Shown: positions 1 through 16,679 of the stretch, piece after piece
Layout of the letters: each line of letters opens with the position of its first letter
Numbering within the stretch: the first letter of the stretch is position 1
From: Piper betle
Taxonomy: Eukaryota > Streptophyta > Magnoliopsida > Piperales > Piperaceae
NCBI GenBank assembly: GCA_033002965.1
Contig: JAURVB010013547.1
Coordinates: 1 to 64,000, forward strand
Length of the DNA stretch: 64,000 bases
Direction of reading: 5' to 3'
Position numbers and translations under genes: made by a program
Notes under the pieces: model-generated
The model's input: only the letters and a program-made list of their open reading frames with translations
Databases searched by the model: none
What the model was told of the DNA's origin: nothing

Positions 1-3000
1 GCATGTATTGCTATACATTTTCTTCAATTTTTCTCTTTCTTCGTTTGTAGAGAAAGGGATGTTATCTAGAGGTGCAGATCAGTTTAACGTTATGATCCAG
101 CTCTCCTCAGATCAATCAAACGTCCGACCAAGCAACTGTAACACAAGAAATATTTCTTAATATGGAAAATAGGATGAAACATATGCAACTTGACCACTTA
201 CATTATCCTCAACAAATGAAAGGATGGAAGGGCTTTGGCTGTATTGCACGAGATTGTGCATTTTTTGAAAGCAAAGGGCTCATCTCTGCAACCTTCTGAA
301 AAGAATGACAGAATCAATGAAGCAGATTCTTGCGAAGCTGCTATTAACACCTAGACAGCTATACCTCCCACACGAAGTTCAAATCCACTACACCCTTATT
401 TTTATCAATGATAATTAATATTTTCATTTACTTGCTCTTCATATTTTATGAACTGATAATAATTATATATTTTACATATAATCTCACAAGGACCACAAAT
501 GACCTATCCTCTGAACAGAAAGTCAAGGAAACAGTGATATTTAAAAGCAGTAAGTAACAATATTAATTGATAATTGCCATGTTCCTCCTGTAATGCCTCG
601 GATAACAACTATCTTAAAATATTAGATAAACAATGTAAACAGGAAATTTAAAGTTCCAAATGAATTGAAAATTTGAAAAATCTGCAGACTAATCGGCAAG
701 GAATAAAACAATTGATAATTGTAAACTAAAAAATACTGACCATTTACAGGAATACTGTCATCCAACCGCTTATTAGAAATATCATGTGAACATATCCGGA
801 TAATTTTCTTCTTTCCTTGGTCTCACATCAGCCAGTGTCGATTTTGCATCTATACCTGTCCTGGTGTTTCTATTTTTCTGTTGGACGTATCAAGCATTTG
901 AAGCCCCTTTTCTTTATGCTTGGCGCACCAACCTTGCTGGTTTTAGTACCTGATTCAATGGACATATTTTCATCACTTTTATGTTGAACTTAAACATAAT
1001 GATGAGTCCATGCATGATGCTGTGTAAGCCAGTGCAAAGCAACAGGTATTAAATGATGAGGACAAGAACCAGACTTCCAAAAAAGTGTTCTTCCAGCCGC
1101 AAGCCACAATTGAGGAGAAGAGCCTTGAGGTTTGCATCTTGCCTGCATCATCGCTCTTCTCATCTTCCTCACTTCACAATCTCTAAATAGAATATGGCGA
1201 GAAACTTTAGGTTGCTTACTGTTCTGCTACCTTCACCTATGAGACTTTAACAGCACATCACTCTGAAGCCTTCCAAAGAATCCATTCTTAAAAGAGTTAA
1301 ACAACATTCAAGTCTGCAGTCACCCCAATATACTTTCTTTAAAAGAAGGTCTCAACACAAACATTTGACATAATGGCAAAAACAGATTCAAATCACGTAG
1401 ATCCATTCAGAATCACCAAAAAATGAACATTCTGTTCATCAACAAAATTGAAATATGCAGCCAAAAGAAAAAAATGAAACCATGTCCTCTGTCGAAGCAA
1501 ATGATTTGTCTGAAAGAATGATGAATTTATATGTACAAAGTATCACAAGGAAAGGAATATCAACACCAAACTCAGAAACATCATGCAGAACCAATCTGGA
1601 TGCGTTCTGATTCAATTCACAGGATTTAGAGTCTCAGAGCAATCTATGAGTTCTGTCACTAGATCTACGAATTGAATCTCAGCTCTGCAAGCTCTGATAG
1701 AACCCCACATTCACCGACCTGAACTCAGCATTAATAATAGATTCAATAATATTAAACCTACAGAAGAAAATGACAAGAAGAATCACAGCATCAACATATG
1801 ATTTGAATGAGGAAAATCAATCATATGAGACTTCAAAGAGGGATCTTCGTCCAAATGGATGAGACCACAGATGGTGTCTCTATACTGTTATCTCATTCAG
1901 ACAATCTAGAAAAACCTAGAGCTGGCATTGTTTTACCAATTTTTCTATCAAGAATCTTTCAAATAATTAAAATAAAGGTCTCAAACTTGTACTGTCTTTA
2001 AAATATAGATCATTCAATGAAATAACAAAACAGCACCCCAGAATACTAGGCCTGGATCATGCCCATCAACACACATTAAAATGTAATAATTGAATTGAAA
2101 CAAATGCATGAGGAACAGAGCCCAGCCACAGCACAGCCAAAGGAAGAGACTTTGCACATGCTCACAGAACTACAAGTGATTCAATATCTCACCTGCAAAC
2201 TCTGAAATATTCAGAATCATTTATTATTAACACACAAGAAATGAATTTTCACAGAGCTGGAAACTCTCAATGAGAGATGCTATCCAGCCCTGTTTTCATA
2301 TCCGGAGTATCACATCCTACATCGACTTGGATCCAAAATCTATCTATGATATTTTGTAACACTTCACAGCAACCAATGAAAGACTTTAAAGACATCCAGA
2401 ATACATATGTAAGAAGAGACACACATTGAAAACACCCATAGAGACTTCCAAAACTTTCAACCCACAAAAGAGCAACTGAAGTTGAACATTGTCTCCTTCA
2501 CATTGTTTATATCCATTCAATCATAATAATTGATAAAACTGAGATTGAGAAATTCAATCAAGCTGCTCTATTCAGTCGACACTGTTTTTCCAAACCATTG
2601 GAAATTGAACTGGGTGATCACACATTCTACAGAAACACAAGAATCATATAACAAACCAATGATGAATAGACCTACATGAATCAGTATATTGACATATATG
2701 TTACCAACAAATATGAATTCAATCGGAAACAAAGAGCCCCATCTGCAAATGAATGAACACATCAAATTCACAGCCACACACAAACCAAACACACAAATGA
2801 ACTCAGCCAACCCCAAACTTAATTAAATCTTTGATGCACACATAAATATCATTAATGAACATGATATCTTTCCATCATCATACCAGCTTTGTAGAACACA
2901 TCGATGAATAAAAGTTTGAAATATCACAGTAACGAACCACCATCGATGAAAGAAGATAACTATACACATTGAATAAATGAACATAATTGAAAACGAGAGA

Positions 3001-4572
3001 ACAGATAGCCAGATCGGGACCAGCCAGCCTGCGCCAACGGACAGTTTCTGCCAGCCAACCAGAGCAACAGTTGGAGCCTGCTCCGCCAACGGCGCGCGCG
3101 CAAAGGGAAAAGGAATAGCCCGCTGATGCATATGAGCAGCAGCCGTTTATTGTTCGTTATAGCGACACCAGTTAGAAACATTGTTGATATGTAGCGGAAG
3201 AAAGCTGTAATTGTGTATGTTCATTGATGAGTAGGTTGTCCCAGCGAGGACATGCTGGGAGGCTCGAGTGACGCTTCAACCTGCCTCAAAACAGCTGAGG
3301 GGAAGCACAAGTCACAAGAGGTAGCAGCAGCCCGAGGGTTTTATGACACATAGGACAAGGCAGCGTTAGAAACGAACACGTATCCATAACCATTGTCGCA
3401 CTACCGGTTCCGCGCGGTCACCGAGTTCTTAACGAAGATAACAAACGAATAGATTTTATTCAAATATATCTACCCAACCACTGAATTGAATCAACATCAA
3501 AGTTTATAAACATATTCTTAAAATATTTATTGATCACAAATATTTATTTACCAATGACAAGAGAAAATTTGCAGGAGCAACGTGAATAGAAGAGAAGAGG
3601 AAAGACACAAGAAGACAAAGAGATGGAAAGGGTGCCCTTACCGGAACTTCTCTAGACAAGATCATCGGGGAAGCGATGTTCAATACAATGGACACACCAA
3701 TTCACGATATCCACCATTGCTGCAAACACCAAACAGAGGAAATAAATAGGGCAACAACGAGCAGTTCATCCAGCCTTAGCCAACGACAACACCACACTCA
3801 ATACACCATGGACAAGCTACATGCATACTGTTACAGGCTGGTCGAAGGTAGTTGCGTGGTCGTCAGAGAGATCAGAACAAATGCTGCCGCAGAGCCACTG
3901 TCCGGCCTGTTCCAGTCGGTTGGGACAACCGATGTCGTTTCCATCAGAGTCAACACTGCAGAGCAAACCAAGTTGAGATCTTCCACGCAGAGCCTGCTCC
4001 AGCCGAAATCCTCCAAAAAGTAGCTCATCGCAGGGCAACGACTATGTTACTTTTCAATTTACTGATCAATTTATACATCAAGTGTTACAACACACTCAAT
4101 ATTGTCATACTGAGAATGACACATCAAACCAAAGCAATTCCAATCAGATTCAGGCCATCAGCCACAGATTAGGTATGCCCTAATATCTTTGCTGAATACC
4201 GCCCGTCGGTCAGCAAATCTGTTGATTCGGTGGCTGCTGCCAACTTGTTTGGCTGAAAGCAAAGGTGAGCACAGTCAGCACCACCATGGCAGTTGTGTTG
4301 GGCCCATTTGTTGTTGATCATGCCAAAAGGTTTGTTTGTGTTTGTGACAAAGGGTATGGCGGTGTAATAAGACAGGATGTGATATGGCAGGTGTTGTTGA
4401 TCATGTCCAAAGGGTATGTCGGGTGTAATATAGAGGATGTGAGGATGTTAGTGTTGTATATATGAATATGAATATTAGTAATATATGCGTGTTGATACTT
4501 GTTAAGTATGTTTGATTACCGCCCAGTGTAAGGCAATTATGAAGTTTCCTAAATTTTCAATGGGCAATGAAA

Positions 4573-4924
4573 TACCCATTTGTCAATTTATACTAGTTAT
4601 TTTTCGAACCAATAACACTCATTACTAATATTTTTTATATTATGTATGTAGATCTTGTAAATCTTGAGTCGACTTTGGTAGGATAACAGATAAATGCTAC
4701 ACACACTTGAGCTCAGACATAATTATTTTCTTTCTTACTTTTATTTATATTTAATGTGTTTTGATGTATATTTAATAATGTCTTCCATTTTAATGGCGTC
4801 AAGTGGAGTTGTTTCGATATATTTTATCAATTGAGTCTTACCGACTAACAACTTTAGATATGACTCGACTTCATCGAAATATTTCTGATTTGATTCTTAT
4901 GTGAATTGAAACCTAGGTGTTACA
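4573..4924 (+). repeat. Truncated Ty3/gypsy-type LTR end
   Basis: About 350 bases here resemble 53774-54113, the last part of a solo LTR later in the window. Shared phrases include AATTTATACTAGTTATTTTT, AATAACACTCATTACT (CAGTAACACTCATTACT in the other copy), and TTTTTTATATTAT. Both copies end in TGTTACA, a typical LTR 3' end. The 5' part of this copy is missing or too diverged to see. By eye the copies have many scattered substitutions, so this is an old relic. Confidence 0.6.
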
Positions 4925-5379
4925 ACATTTTTGGTCAAAAATGTTGATTTGAGTGATATTTTTTAAATTGAGCCCTAATTTGATGAATGTTTTACATTGA
5001 GCATGTAATGAACGAGCTTGGAACCCCTACGTATTAAAAAAAATACTGAATTTAGGTCATGACCCTTTGACAAAATGGTTGCCACTTGTCCAGTTAAAAT
5101 TTGTAAAGCCACCCTACCTACAAAAACGGGTCAATACATACACATATTTTTTTACTTTATAATATTTTATAAATGAGCTTTTTATTCCTTAGAAGTGATT
5201 TTTTTCTTATTTTACAAGCTAGAATCAAGCTTAATTATTTAAAAAAGGGGAAAAATTAAATTATTTTAATATTCTTCATTAAAAATTAGGGTTAAGCCGA
5301 CACTTACCGGGAGAATTGGCTGCCTATGGCCAAGTTCCGACTGGAGCATGCCGCCCATCTATAAAACATGTCATTTAAA

Positions 5380-5640
5380 AAATTTAGGCAAGATGTCATG
5401 TCACGCACAATTTATATTACAAATAAAATTTAATTTTATAGACAAATTTGTATTGAATGATAAGATAGATTGTAATAATTTAAAATATTAAGTGTAGATT
5501 TTAATTGGCTCCGACTAAAAGATATATCTTAATTGAATGAAGGTGTACTATAATAATTTGATTTATTTATTTTTGCTTTATTTTAAATAATTAAATCTCT
5601 TACTTTTAATCACATGTTAGTATTAAGTTCCCATTTTGTT
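5380..5640 (+). repeat. AT-rich dispersed repeat, copy 1
   Basis: This segment resembles 43430-43770 in the same orientation. The clearest shared core is TTTTAATTGGCTCCGACT followed by AAAGATATAT here, against TTTTAAATGACTCTGACT followed by TAAAGATATAT in the other copy. Both then run through a TATAATAATTTG motif into poly-T. No ends or coding capacity can be defined. Confidence 0.4.
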
Positions 5641-7691
5641 AAAATGAGAAGTTTTGAGAAAAAAATGGTCTGGGGTTGACTTAGTTTTTATTCAATTAGT
5701 TTGTTCGATTTAATCTTAAGCTAACCCTAAGGTAGTTTTCTTATTATTGTAAAATTTCCTTTCTTTAGTACTTAGGCCATCTGGTAACATATATATATAT
5801 TTTAGACGATAAAACTTTTTATCAAAAACTAGATTAGCAGATTGAGTTTATTCAAAGGGTGTCGGATGAAAGCAGAATCCTGTGACACATTACAAAAGAG
5901 GTCATAGTATGGGGTGTTATATCATGTGTTATAGGGAGGGCATTACATCATGTATTATATACTTTAGAACATAGAGTAATGTTATGTGCTTCAAAATTTT
6001 CTCTGTGTTTGGTAGGAAAATGAAATGTGAAGAAGTTTTCCATCATCGTGGAAAACATCAGAGTTTGTAATTTTTCTTTCTTTCTCACGATACAAACAAC
6101 CCCAAGATATTACAGTAGTCCATCGACGACACTTAATCAGAGAGACACTTTCCATACTGACAGTTTTGTAAAACGATGCTGGACCGCTACAGGAAAAAGT
6201 ACCTTGGCACTGACAATTTGACAATCACGGAACGCTTGCCTTCTTCCAGAGTAGCTGTTTCTTTTCAAGGCAACTTAGGCTGTTGCAGCAGTTGTGGTTG
6301 AAGTGGTCACTTTTCCAGAGCGGATGAAAAGGACCTCCAACAGAAAGCTTTCATCTTTTCTCTTCGTAACATTCATTCATGATTTCCCCATTGTCATTAT
6401 AAGATCCATTTAAGCATTCATATTTAGCTCTGCCACTCGTCTTAATCATAACTTGCAGGCTGCAGCTCTTCTTGGGTTTCTTGGACCAAGAGCATGTGCA
6501 CAAGTACATGTGAGCGCGAGAGCTGACAAGACAGAGAAGAAGATAGTGCTAAGAAGTTTGAAATATTGCAAGTACAAATTAACAAACTAAACATGACCAA
6601 GTAATTCTTGTATTGGAAAGATTGAGTTTACGATCTTGATGGCCTTGGAAGTAATGCTTGTAATCTAAGATTTTAGCATTAGAGTTTTGTCATCATTACT
6701 CTTTCATGATCAGCCAGTAATGATCATCTCAAGCTTTATTTGCTTCATTTCTGGTTCTTATATAAATGCAGTCACTGTTCTCTTTACAACTGTAGTTTGT
6801 AACCACTTGCTCAACACCAATGTATGTACTACTCTCCTTTTCTGTCTTCTTTTTACTTTTCTTTCCCTTGTGAGCTAACAAATGAAGCTCTCTTTTTAGT
6901 TCCTCAAGAATATCAAGAACTGGGTATCATCTGAAGTCCCTTCCGGGTGTTTGTTGTAGATTTCTTCCCCTGAGATGTTATGGAATAAGTGCCAACCACA
7001 GTATCGTTTGGCTATCTATATCTCAATGAGCTTAAATAATTTTAGCATTTCCCTGTTCTTTAAGTTATTAATGTGAGTGATGGAATATTGTTACAGGTGA
7101 AGCAATAGTGTTTTTCCTTTTATTTGGCAACTGCCGCAAATCTTCTTCTAAAATTTCTTGGCGGGTGTAAACCGCTCTAGAAGCCCAAAGGTGTAGGGAC
7201 TTCTCTGTTTACTGTTTGTCCATTTATTCCATGATTTTCCTCAAATGTGCTAGCGAGTATATTCTTGATAAATATATTCTTGAAATTAGGAAATTAATTT
7301 ACTCAGGATGTGGCATTTCTTTTCTAAATAAACAATTATTTACAGTTATTATTACCAAGTATGCTTAGAACTGGTGCATTTTCTTTGACAGGGAAACTTC
7401 CATGTGCTACCAGTGACTGTTCAAGGGGAAACTGTAGTGTAGATCTTCAAAACGTAGCAAAAAACTATGTTTGCTTTTCATAAAAGAACCAAATTCTCTT
7501 TAATAATAACTATAAAATAAAATATACCACTTTCTCTTCAAGTAATGAATCCACTAAGCCGCTATGAAATTCATCTTTAATTTATGTTCTTTAGTTATAA
7601 ATTGAGAACAGATCAAACTGGTCTTATTTGCTTTTTTTCCTACAGAGAATGCCTCCTTAATTGAAATGAACTGCTCCATCTGGAATAGAAA

Positions 7692-9693
7692 ATGTCATTG
7701 GAACATTGTTTATTGAAAAAGATACCACACACTGGGATGAAGCTATGGGTCTTTATCTGCGTCATGGTTGTGTTGATTATAGCAATGGCACTGGCTCTTT
7801 TGTCCCTTTGGGCCATGCTTAGAAAAAGATCAAGGAGAAGTACTGAAAAGATTTCTCAAATACCCAACATCTCAAGGGAGATAACAGTCGACACCTTAGG
7901 CTCTCCGCAGAATGCATTTGATCAAGAAATTGTTGCACCTGAGCAGGGAAAGCAATCGAACCAGGATTTATACAAGGGCATGGTTCATGTAGAAACAACC
8001 AAATCGATTGATAGCGATGATATAAGCCAATGCAGTTCGATTCATGCAGTTGATAGGGTTGATTCAGCAGATGGAAGTTTGGGTAGAGGCAGATTCAGAA
8101 GGAGATCGTCTTCAAATGGTTTTGTAATGGCTTCACCTTTAGCAGGTCTACCAGAGTTCTCACGTCTTGGTTGGGGTCATTGGTTCACTCTAAGAGACCT
8201 CCAATTTGCTACCAACTTTTTCTCAAAGGATAATGCTCTTGGAGAAGGTGGATATGGCACTGTGTACCGCGGAAAACTTATCAATGGAACTGAAGTAGCA
8301 GTCAAAAAACTTCTCAACAACTTGTGAGTACAATCTTCAGATCAATTCAAATTACAATTTATTCAATGATTATTTGGAGTATTTCAATCTATGGGTTATG
8401 TAGAGGGCAAGCTGAGAAGGAGTTTAGAGTTGAAGTGGAAGCCATTGGACACGTGAGGCACAAGAACTTGGTGAGACTACTGGGTTATTGTATTGAGGGA
8501 ACTCACAGGTAAGTTTTTATGCTTGTTCAAAGATTTTGCATGCTTTGAATCAAAGTTATATGTTCACTAGGTTCATTTGTGTAGAATGCTTGTATATGAG
8601 TATGTGAACAATGGCAACTTAGAGGAATGGCTTCATGGAGCTATGCATCGTCGAGGGGTCTTTGGATGGCAGTATCGCATGAAAGTTATTTTAGACACGG
8701 CGAAAGCGTATGTCTTTTGTACTTCTACTGCTGTTACATTCACTATATTTTGCATAGTGCAGTACTTTGTGTAATTCTCTGTTCCTGGAATACAGGCTTT
8801 CTTATCTGCATGAAGGAATAGAACCAAAAGTTGTTCACCGAGACATCAAGTCCAGCAACATTCTGATAGATGATGAGTTCAATGCCAAGGTTTCTGATTT
8901 TGGGTTAGCCAAACTTCTGGGTTCAGAGAAAAGCCATGTTACAACCAGAGTAATGGGCACCTTTGGGTATGTTAACATAACTGCATACTCATGTGTACAG
9001 TCATATTTATATCATCAACGCAATGTGGAGTGAAGCCTTGGTGTTATACCAGGTATGTTGCGCCAGAGTATGCTAGCACAGGTCTTCTGAACGAGAAAAG
9101 TGACGTCTACAGTTTTGGTGTCCTCTTCCTTGAGGCAATTACAGGAAGAGTTATTATTGACTATGGTCGGCCGGCAAATGAGGTTCCTTCCATACCACCA
9201 ACACTGCTAACTTGTTAATGCCTATAATGAAGAAATAATTTTCATGCGCGAAGTATTTGCAGGTGAATCTGATTGAATGGCTCAAAATGATGGTGAACGC
9301 AAAGAAGGCAGAGGAAGTGGTGGACACAAGACTGGACACGAAGCCAACTACAAGAGCACTTAAACGAGCTCTTTTGATTGCTCTGAGAAGTGTAGACCCA
9401 GATTCGGATAAGAGACCCAAGATGGGTCAGATTGTTCAAATGCTTGAATCAGATGACTTCCCATTTCGCAAGGCAGTGTTTCTGTAGTAAAACCAATTTC
9501 TTGCTTCTCAATAGATATATGTACATTGAGCTAGATTAATCAGGTTCTCCACTTTTTGTTACAATTTGCAGGAAAGGAGAAATAGGAGCCGCGGGGGAGC
9601 ATGGACATTGAATCGTTTGGGGAAAAAAATGGGGGTTCTTTTGATCTGGACAGCAAAGTAGAGAGGTCAGACAGTATAAAATATAACGAGTAG
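7692..9693 (+). CDS. Membrane-anchored receptor-like serine/threonine kinase (At2g42960/At5g18500 type)
   Basis: Seven exons: 7692-8323, 8404-8508, 8585-8707, 8796-8966, 9053-9182, 9263-9472 and 9572-9693. The protein starts MSLEHC, has a transmembrane segment at about residues 18-43, a juxtamembrane stretch, then a complete kinase domain: P-loop [11 protein letters not shown] (about residue 184), ATP-binding lysine in VAVKK (about 205), [11 protein letters not shown], and the activation-segment [12 protein letters not shown]. It has almost no extracellular part, as is usual for this plant family, which is thought to signal at the plasma membrane. Phases fit at all junctions. Two oddities affect the end. 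Exon 6 would use a GC donor (AAG/GCAGTG), because without splicing the frame stops at 9487 (FRKAVFL). Exon 7 has the family-typical acidic tail ([12 protein letters not shown]...) only if one base is missing in the G-run at about 9592-9596. Length is then about 497 residues, normal for the family; unspliced it is 461. The domain call is sure, the 3' end is not. Confidence 0.85.
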
Positions 9694-10724
9694 GAAAGAG
9701 TTTCAACTTCCAAGCAATGTGTTAAGAGATTGTCTCTGGCAGATTTTTGTAAGAAACAAACTTTTTAACAGTACTACATTGCCGAGTCTGGTTTAATTTG
9801 TAGCTGATATGTGGTAGTGAGCGGTACAGTTCGACTTAGGTTTTGAAAAGATCGCTATGCTGTTGGCTTCAAATGTGCAGTCCTTGCAGTCTTCTTGGGT
9901 CTGGATGGTGAGGAAACGAAAAACAAGTGGTGTTAGGGTAAAATTAAAATTTTAGTCTTTTTTTTCTGTATATTTAGTTTAAAAAGATAAATTTATATTA
10001 CATTATATTCACTTTCTCACGTTTTCGTTAAGACGGAAAACAAATCATCTGTTTTTTTGCATGTTTTTGCGAATAAAATAATAAAAGATATAAGAAAAAT
10101 ATAGTTTTCTCCCTTTTTTCTTTTCTTTTTCACACTCCAATCAAAGCATAGCAAAGCTAGCTGGTCAAAATTTCTTGCTGAGGCAATAAAAACAAAAGAA
10201 CATTTGAAAAGGAAAAAAAATGAAGTCTTTTTTGTCATATTATATATGTTAATTTTGTAATAATAGCTTAAACGGGAGACAATTTTGAAATAAGAGCCTC
10301 ACAATACAACCTTAAAATTTGATATTTATATTACATAAACCCTTCAATCAACGAGTATGAAGTATATAACAATTGTTTAATTTACCTCTTTAACCTTGGT
10401 CTGTGCAAGTAACTGTGTATGCAAAAATTTTGATGAAAAAGAGTTTAATAATATTAAATAATAAATTATTTTTTATGTAAAAAAATTAATTTAAAATTGG
10501 GATATTTTAATTTAAAAGATAAAATTTCAATGCGAATTATGTAACTGAGTTAACAAATAAAAATTAAAATAATTCAAAGCTTGAAAATTTAAAATTAAAT
10601 ATTGAGATAAAAAACAAAATTCTACTCGACCCGAACCCGACCCGACCGTTAACCGCCTGGGTCCAATAATATTACTTGACTGCAAACGGCCCAAGCGGAC
10701 TTCAAAAGCCGGCGTCTCTCGATT
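9694..10724. other. Intergenic, nothing recognised
   Basis: AT-rich DNA downstream of the kinase gene. It holds the presumed 3' untranslated region just after 9693 and, from about 10620, a GC-richer stretch that leads into the RPN11-like pseudogene. No open frame of note. Confidence 0.5.
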
Positions 10725-13793
<3,069 letters not shown>

Positions 13794-14325
13794 TTTAAGT
13801 TTTGCTTGACTGAAGTGAAAATCAAATATTCAAGACATTGCATCCCTTGTGTTAAAAAGCTTTTACTTTTATTGCTTGTGGAATAAACTGATCTTCTCAA
13901 TATGAAATGAAATTGTTTACTGGCTGTCATGTATCCTCCAACCTTCTTGATCGGCTATGTTGGTTTTTTTGCTGACTTTCTCACTTGAACATGTTTACGA
14001 CAGGAGGAAATAGAATGAAAGGATGTAAATCTTTAACTACAATTATTTTTGACGTTGTTTTTAAATATTTATACGGATTAACAGGTCACTGGACATTTCT
14101 ATTATTATTTCGTAAACCGACTAATTATTATGACTTTAATATATTTCTTGAGCTGAGTGTAAACATGGATCAAATGAACCTGAACGTCATTGACAACAAT
14201 GAGTAAATCTCAGAATAGTCTAAATATCTGAACCATTTCTTGTTAAAAGGTGACAAGCACGGAAATCCACACTTTTCAGAACTATTTTAACTTCCAGCAA
14301 AAGACTAGGAAAAGCCTTCACATTG
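13794..14325. other. Intergenic, nothing recognised
   Basis: About 530 AT-rich bases between the RPN11-like pseudogene and the 3' end of the X8 gene, which lies on the opposite strand. Only a 73-codon open frame (13985-14206) is present and it resembles nothing I know. Confidence 0.5.
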
Positions 14326-15145
14326 TCATAGATATGGGTAGATGCAGCTGCCATAACCTGCCAAAAAGTTCAGAAAGCCAATCAATCGATTGCAAAAGTT
14401 GTACTTTTAGCTTCCAAGCTTGGGATTCTTGGAGAAGTTGTTGAAGGCTTACTTGGGTCGGTCACAACAACAAGAGCAGAGTCTTTGAAGACACAATTCC
14501 AGGGGTTCCTCCCCTTTGCTTGGTAGTAGAGATTCATGGCTACAGAAGCATGGTTCATGAGTGTGTTGGGGTAGAAGCAGGGACAACCTGCCCTTAGCAC
14601 TGAGCAGTCCACTTGAGTGCATGCCCAGTTCAAGTTTGCACTCAGAATCGCATCGTCCGACGAAGGTTTTGCTACACACCAAGCTTTCTGAAACTGCAGC
14701 AGCAGTTTCAGTTAGAGTCTATAGCAATTCATTGATTCTACTGCTCAAGTTATAGACAATTTGAAGAGAGAGAAGCATTTACCGTGCCATGTACCAGTTT
14801 TGTTGTTCCTCCTGCAAGTGAAGACAAAAGAAGGCTAATCAGTTGTCATCCTTGTACTCAACAATCAAATTAATAGCCTCAAATCACTTGGCAGATAAAA
14901 TGCATCACTCGTTTCAGATCTAACACTCGGTGTTTTCTCGAAGTAGCAAATAAGAAGGGTGTTTGCATTGCCTCCAATGGCGTCAAACCCCAATGAACTG
15001 ATTAAACAAAGCTCGTTATTCAGTTCCCAAGAAAAACCCATATGGTAAATCTGACACTCGGTTCAATGAGGACCGTACCTGAGACAAAAAGCAGCAGAAA
15101 AATCAGAATGCAGTGCTTGGGCAGGGAGAAGATTGAATTCGCCAT
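14326..15145 (-). CDS. Secreted X8-domain (callose-binding, CBM43) protein
   Basis: Four exons on the minus strand: 15079-15145, 14783-14811, 14453-14693 and 14326-14357, with GT-AG borders and consistent phases, giving 122 residues. Exon 1 encodes a signal peptide (MANSIFSLPKH then a run of I, L and F). The short second exon gives GGTTKLVHGT. Exon 3 carries the X8 domain: WCVAKPSSDDAILSANLNWA, VDCSVLRAGCPCFYPN, the block NHASVAMNLYYQ, and VVVTDPS. The last exon closes it with YGSCIYPYL and a stop. The cysteines expected for the disulphide-bonded X8 fold are present. Such small X8 proteins bind beta-1,3-glucan (callose), often at plasmodesmata or the cell wall. I see no GPI-anchor tail, so it is probably soluble in the wall. 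The gene is intact. Its exact relatives cannot be fixed without a search. Confidence 0.9.
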
Positions 15146-16158
15146 GGCTAAAGAAGGAAGCAAGCTAAGGTGACCTGTGGTAAGGTTGGTGGAAGTGGCA
15201 CTAATTTAAAGACAAGAAGTCAAGAACTGTAACGGTTGTATTGCACAGGCCTGTGTCGCTTATAGAACGTGCCGAGTACGAATTAGCTACAATCTGAACA
15301 CATGTGGTGGGCGCGGGAGATAATAGAAAACAAGACAATGGAGGTGGGGTTGAAAGCTTAGAGAATTTGTTAAGATCCAAACCCAGCTTATAGAGAGTTG
15401 TTTGAAATCAACGAAGAAAGAGTTAGAGAAGGTTACCGTTGGTTTGGGAGTTGTTTGTAGAAAGTATTGAGAGTTTGCTTGGATTTTATTGTTTGCGTGG
15501 CTTTTTTTCGTGGTTTTTCCATCAAATATTTTCTTCTTTTTTCCTCACGGCTTTTATTGTTTAAATTTAGATACAAAGTATTTTTATTTCATTAAAATTA
15601 TAATAACCCGACTCAATGTGTTAATTATTGGGCTTAAATTATTTCTTTAAAAATAAATAATTAAAAATAACAATTTATAGATAATTTTTATTAATAAATT
15701 AAATTTTATTTCATTAAATATTAAATATAAGACTAACTTGATGTCTTATAATTTACTTCACCTTAAGAAATTCTACCTTAGGCTTATTTCTATTACTATT
15801 TGTAACAATTTGGTTCAAAGTATAATTTAATAGGCTTAAAATCATTTTTTTTAATGTAGTTAAGTAAAGCTAAGTATCTATATTCAATTTTCATTAATAA
15901 ATTAAACCTATGTTGGAAATGAGTTTAATTTACGTCTTACAAAAATAAAACAAAGAAATAAAATAGAATTAAAGTTTAAATAATTGGTGGCACTTTTTAA
16001 ACATTTATGAGTGCCACTGCCTTTGGAATCAGCTGAACTCGTCCGTTTTCATATGATTCAACTCTGTGGATAATCATCCGCGTCAAAGAAACATATTGTT
16101 AATAACAAGAAGAATCGGTACATGAATTACCTTGCCTTATTTGGGTCGTTTATATAAG

Positions 16159-16160
<2 letters not shown>

Positions 16161-16195
<35 letters not shown>
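16161..16195. repeat. (AT)n microsatellite
   Basis: About 35 bases of pure alternating A and T. A second, shorter one lies at about 36355-36375 in an intron of the GIP1-like gene. Confidence 0.95.
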
Positions 16196-16197
<2 letters not shown>

Positions 16198-16679
16198 TTT
16201 TTACTTCTTTTTTTACAAAAAATTATTATGAAACTAAAATTTCATTGTGTATTTTTCAGTGCACGAAAAGTTTGCTTATGCATCTATCTTTTCTCCAACT
16301 AATATCCACTAATGTAAATTTTCATGTACATAAATAAATTATCATATTTTTTATGTGATTTAAAACAAATCATTAATCGATCTTGTACCGGTGAAATTGA
16401 AATTTGAATTAGTCTGATTCCAAGTTTATTTTAATAAAAATTTATACTTTTGGTAGAAGGCTCTCTTTATAAATTGGCTCAGGTCCATGACCAAATTACC
16501 ATTAATCAAAAAATTTTTATAAGACTCTATTAAAATGGATTTTCATTATTTTACCGTCAATTAAACTGTATATTTGAATAAATTTGTATCACTTTATATA
16601 TTATAATTGCCCCAATGGTACTATTAAATAGGTTAAAATTACACATATGAAAATTTCTCACTAATGTAAAATACTCCAA

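Larger units (their letters stand above)
1..6900. other. Stretch with no recognisable gene
   Basis: Only short open frames occur here (115 codons at most, at 3676-4023 on the plus strand) and none matches a protein family I know. Base composition is AT-rich except for a GC-richer patch near 3000-3130. The part from about 6,240 to 7,690 could hold 5' untranslated exons of the kinase gene that starts at 7692, since plausible acceptor sites occur there (for example before 6461), but the sequence alone does not prove it. A small imperfect duplication is seen at 4310-4441, where the phrase GTTGTTGATCATG occurs twice about 83 bases apart. Confidence 0.5.

Noticed and set aside
3676..4172. Open frames of 115 and 106 codons on the plus strand
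   Set aside because: Two overlapping frames of similar length, no known domain, no splice context; not enough to call a gene.
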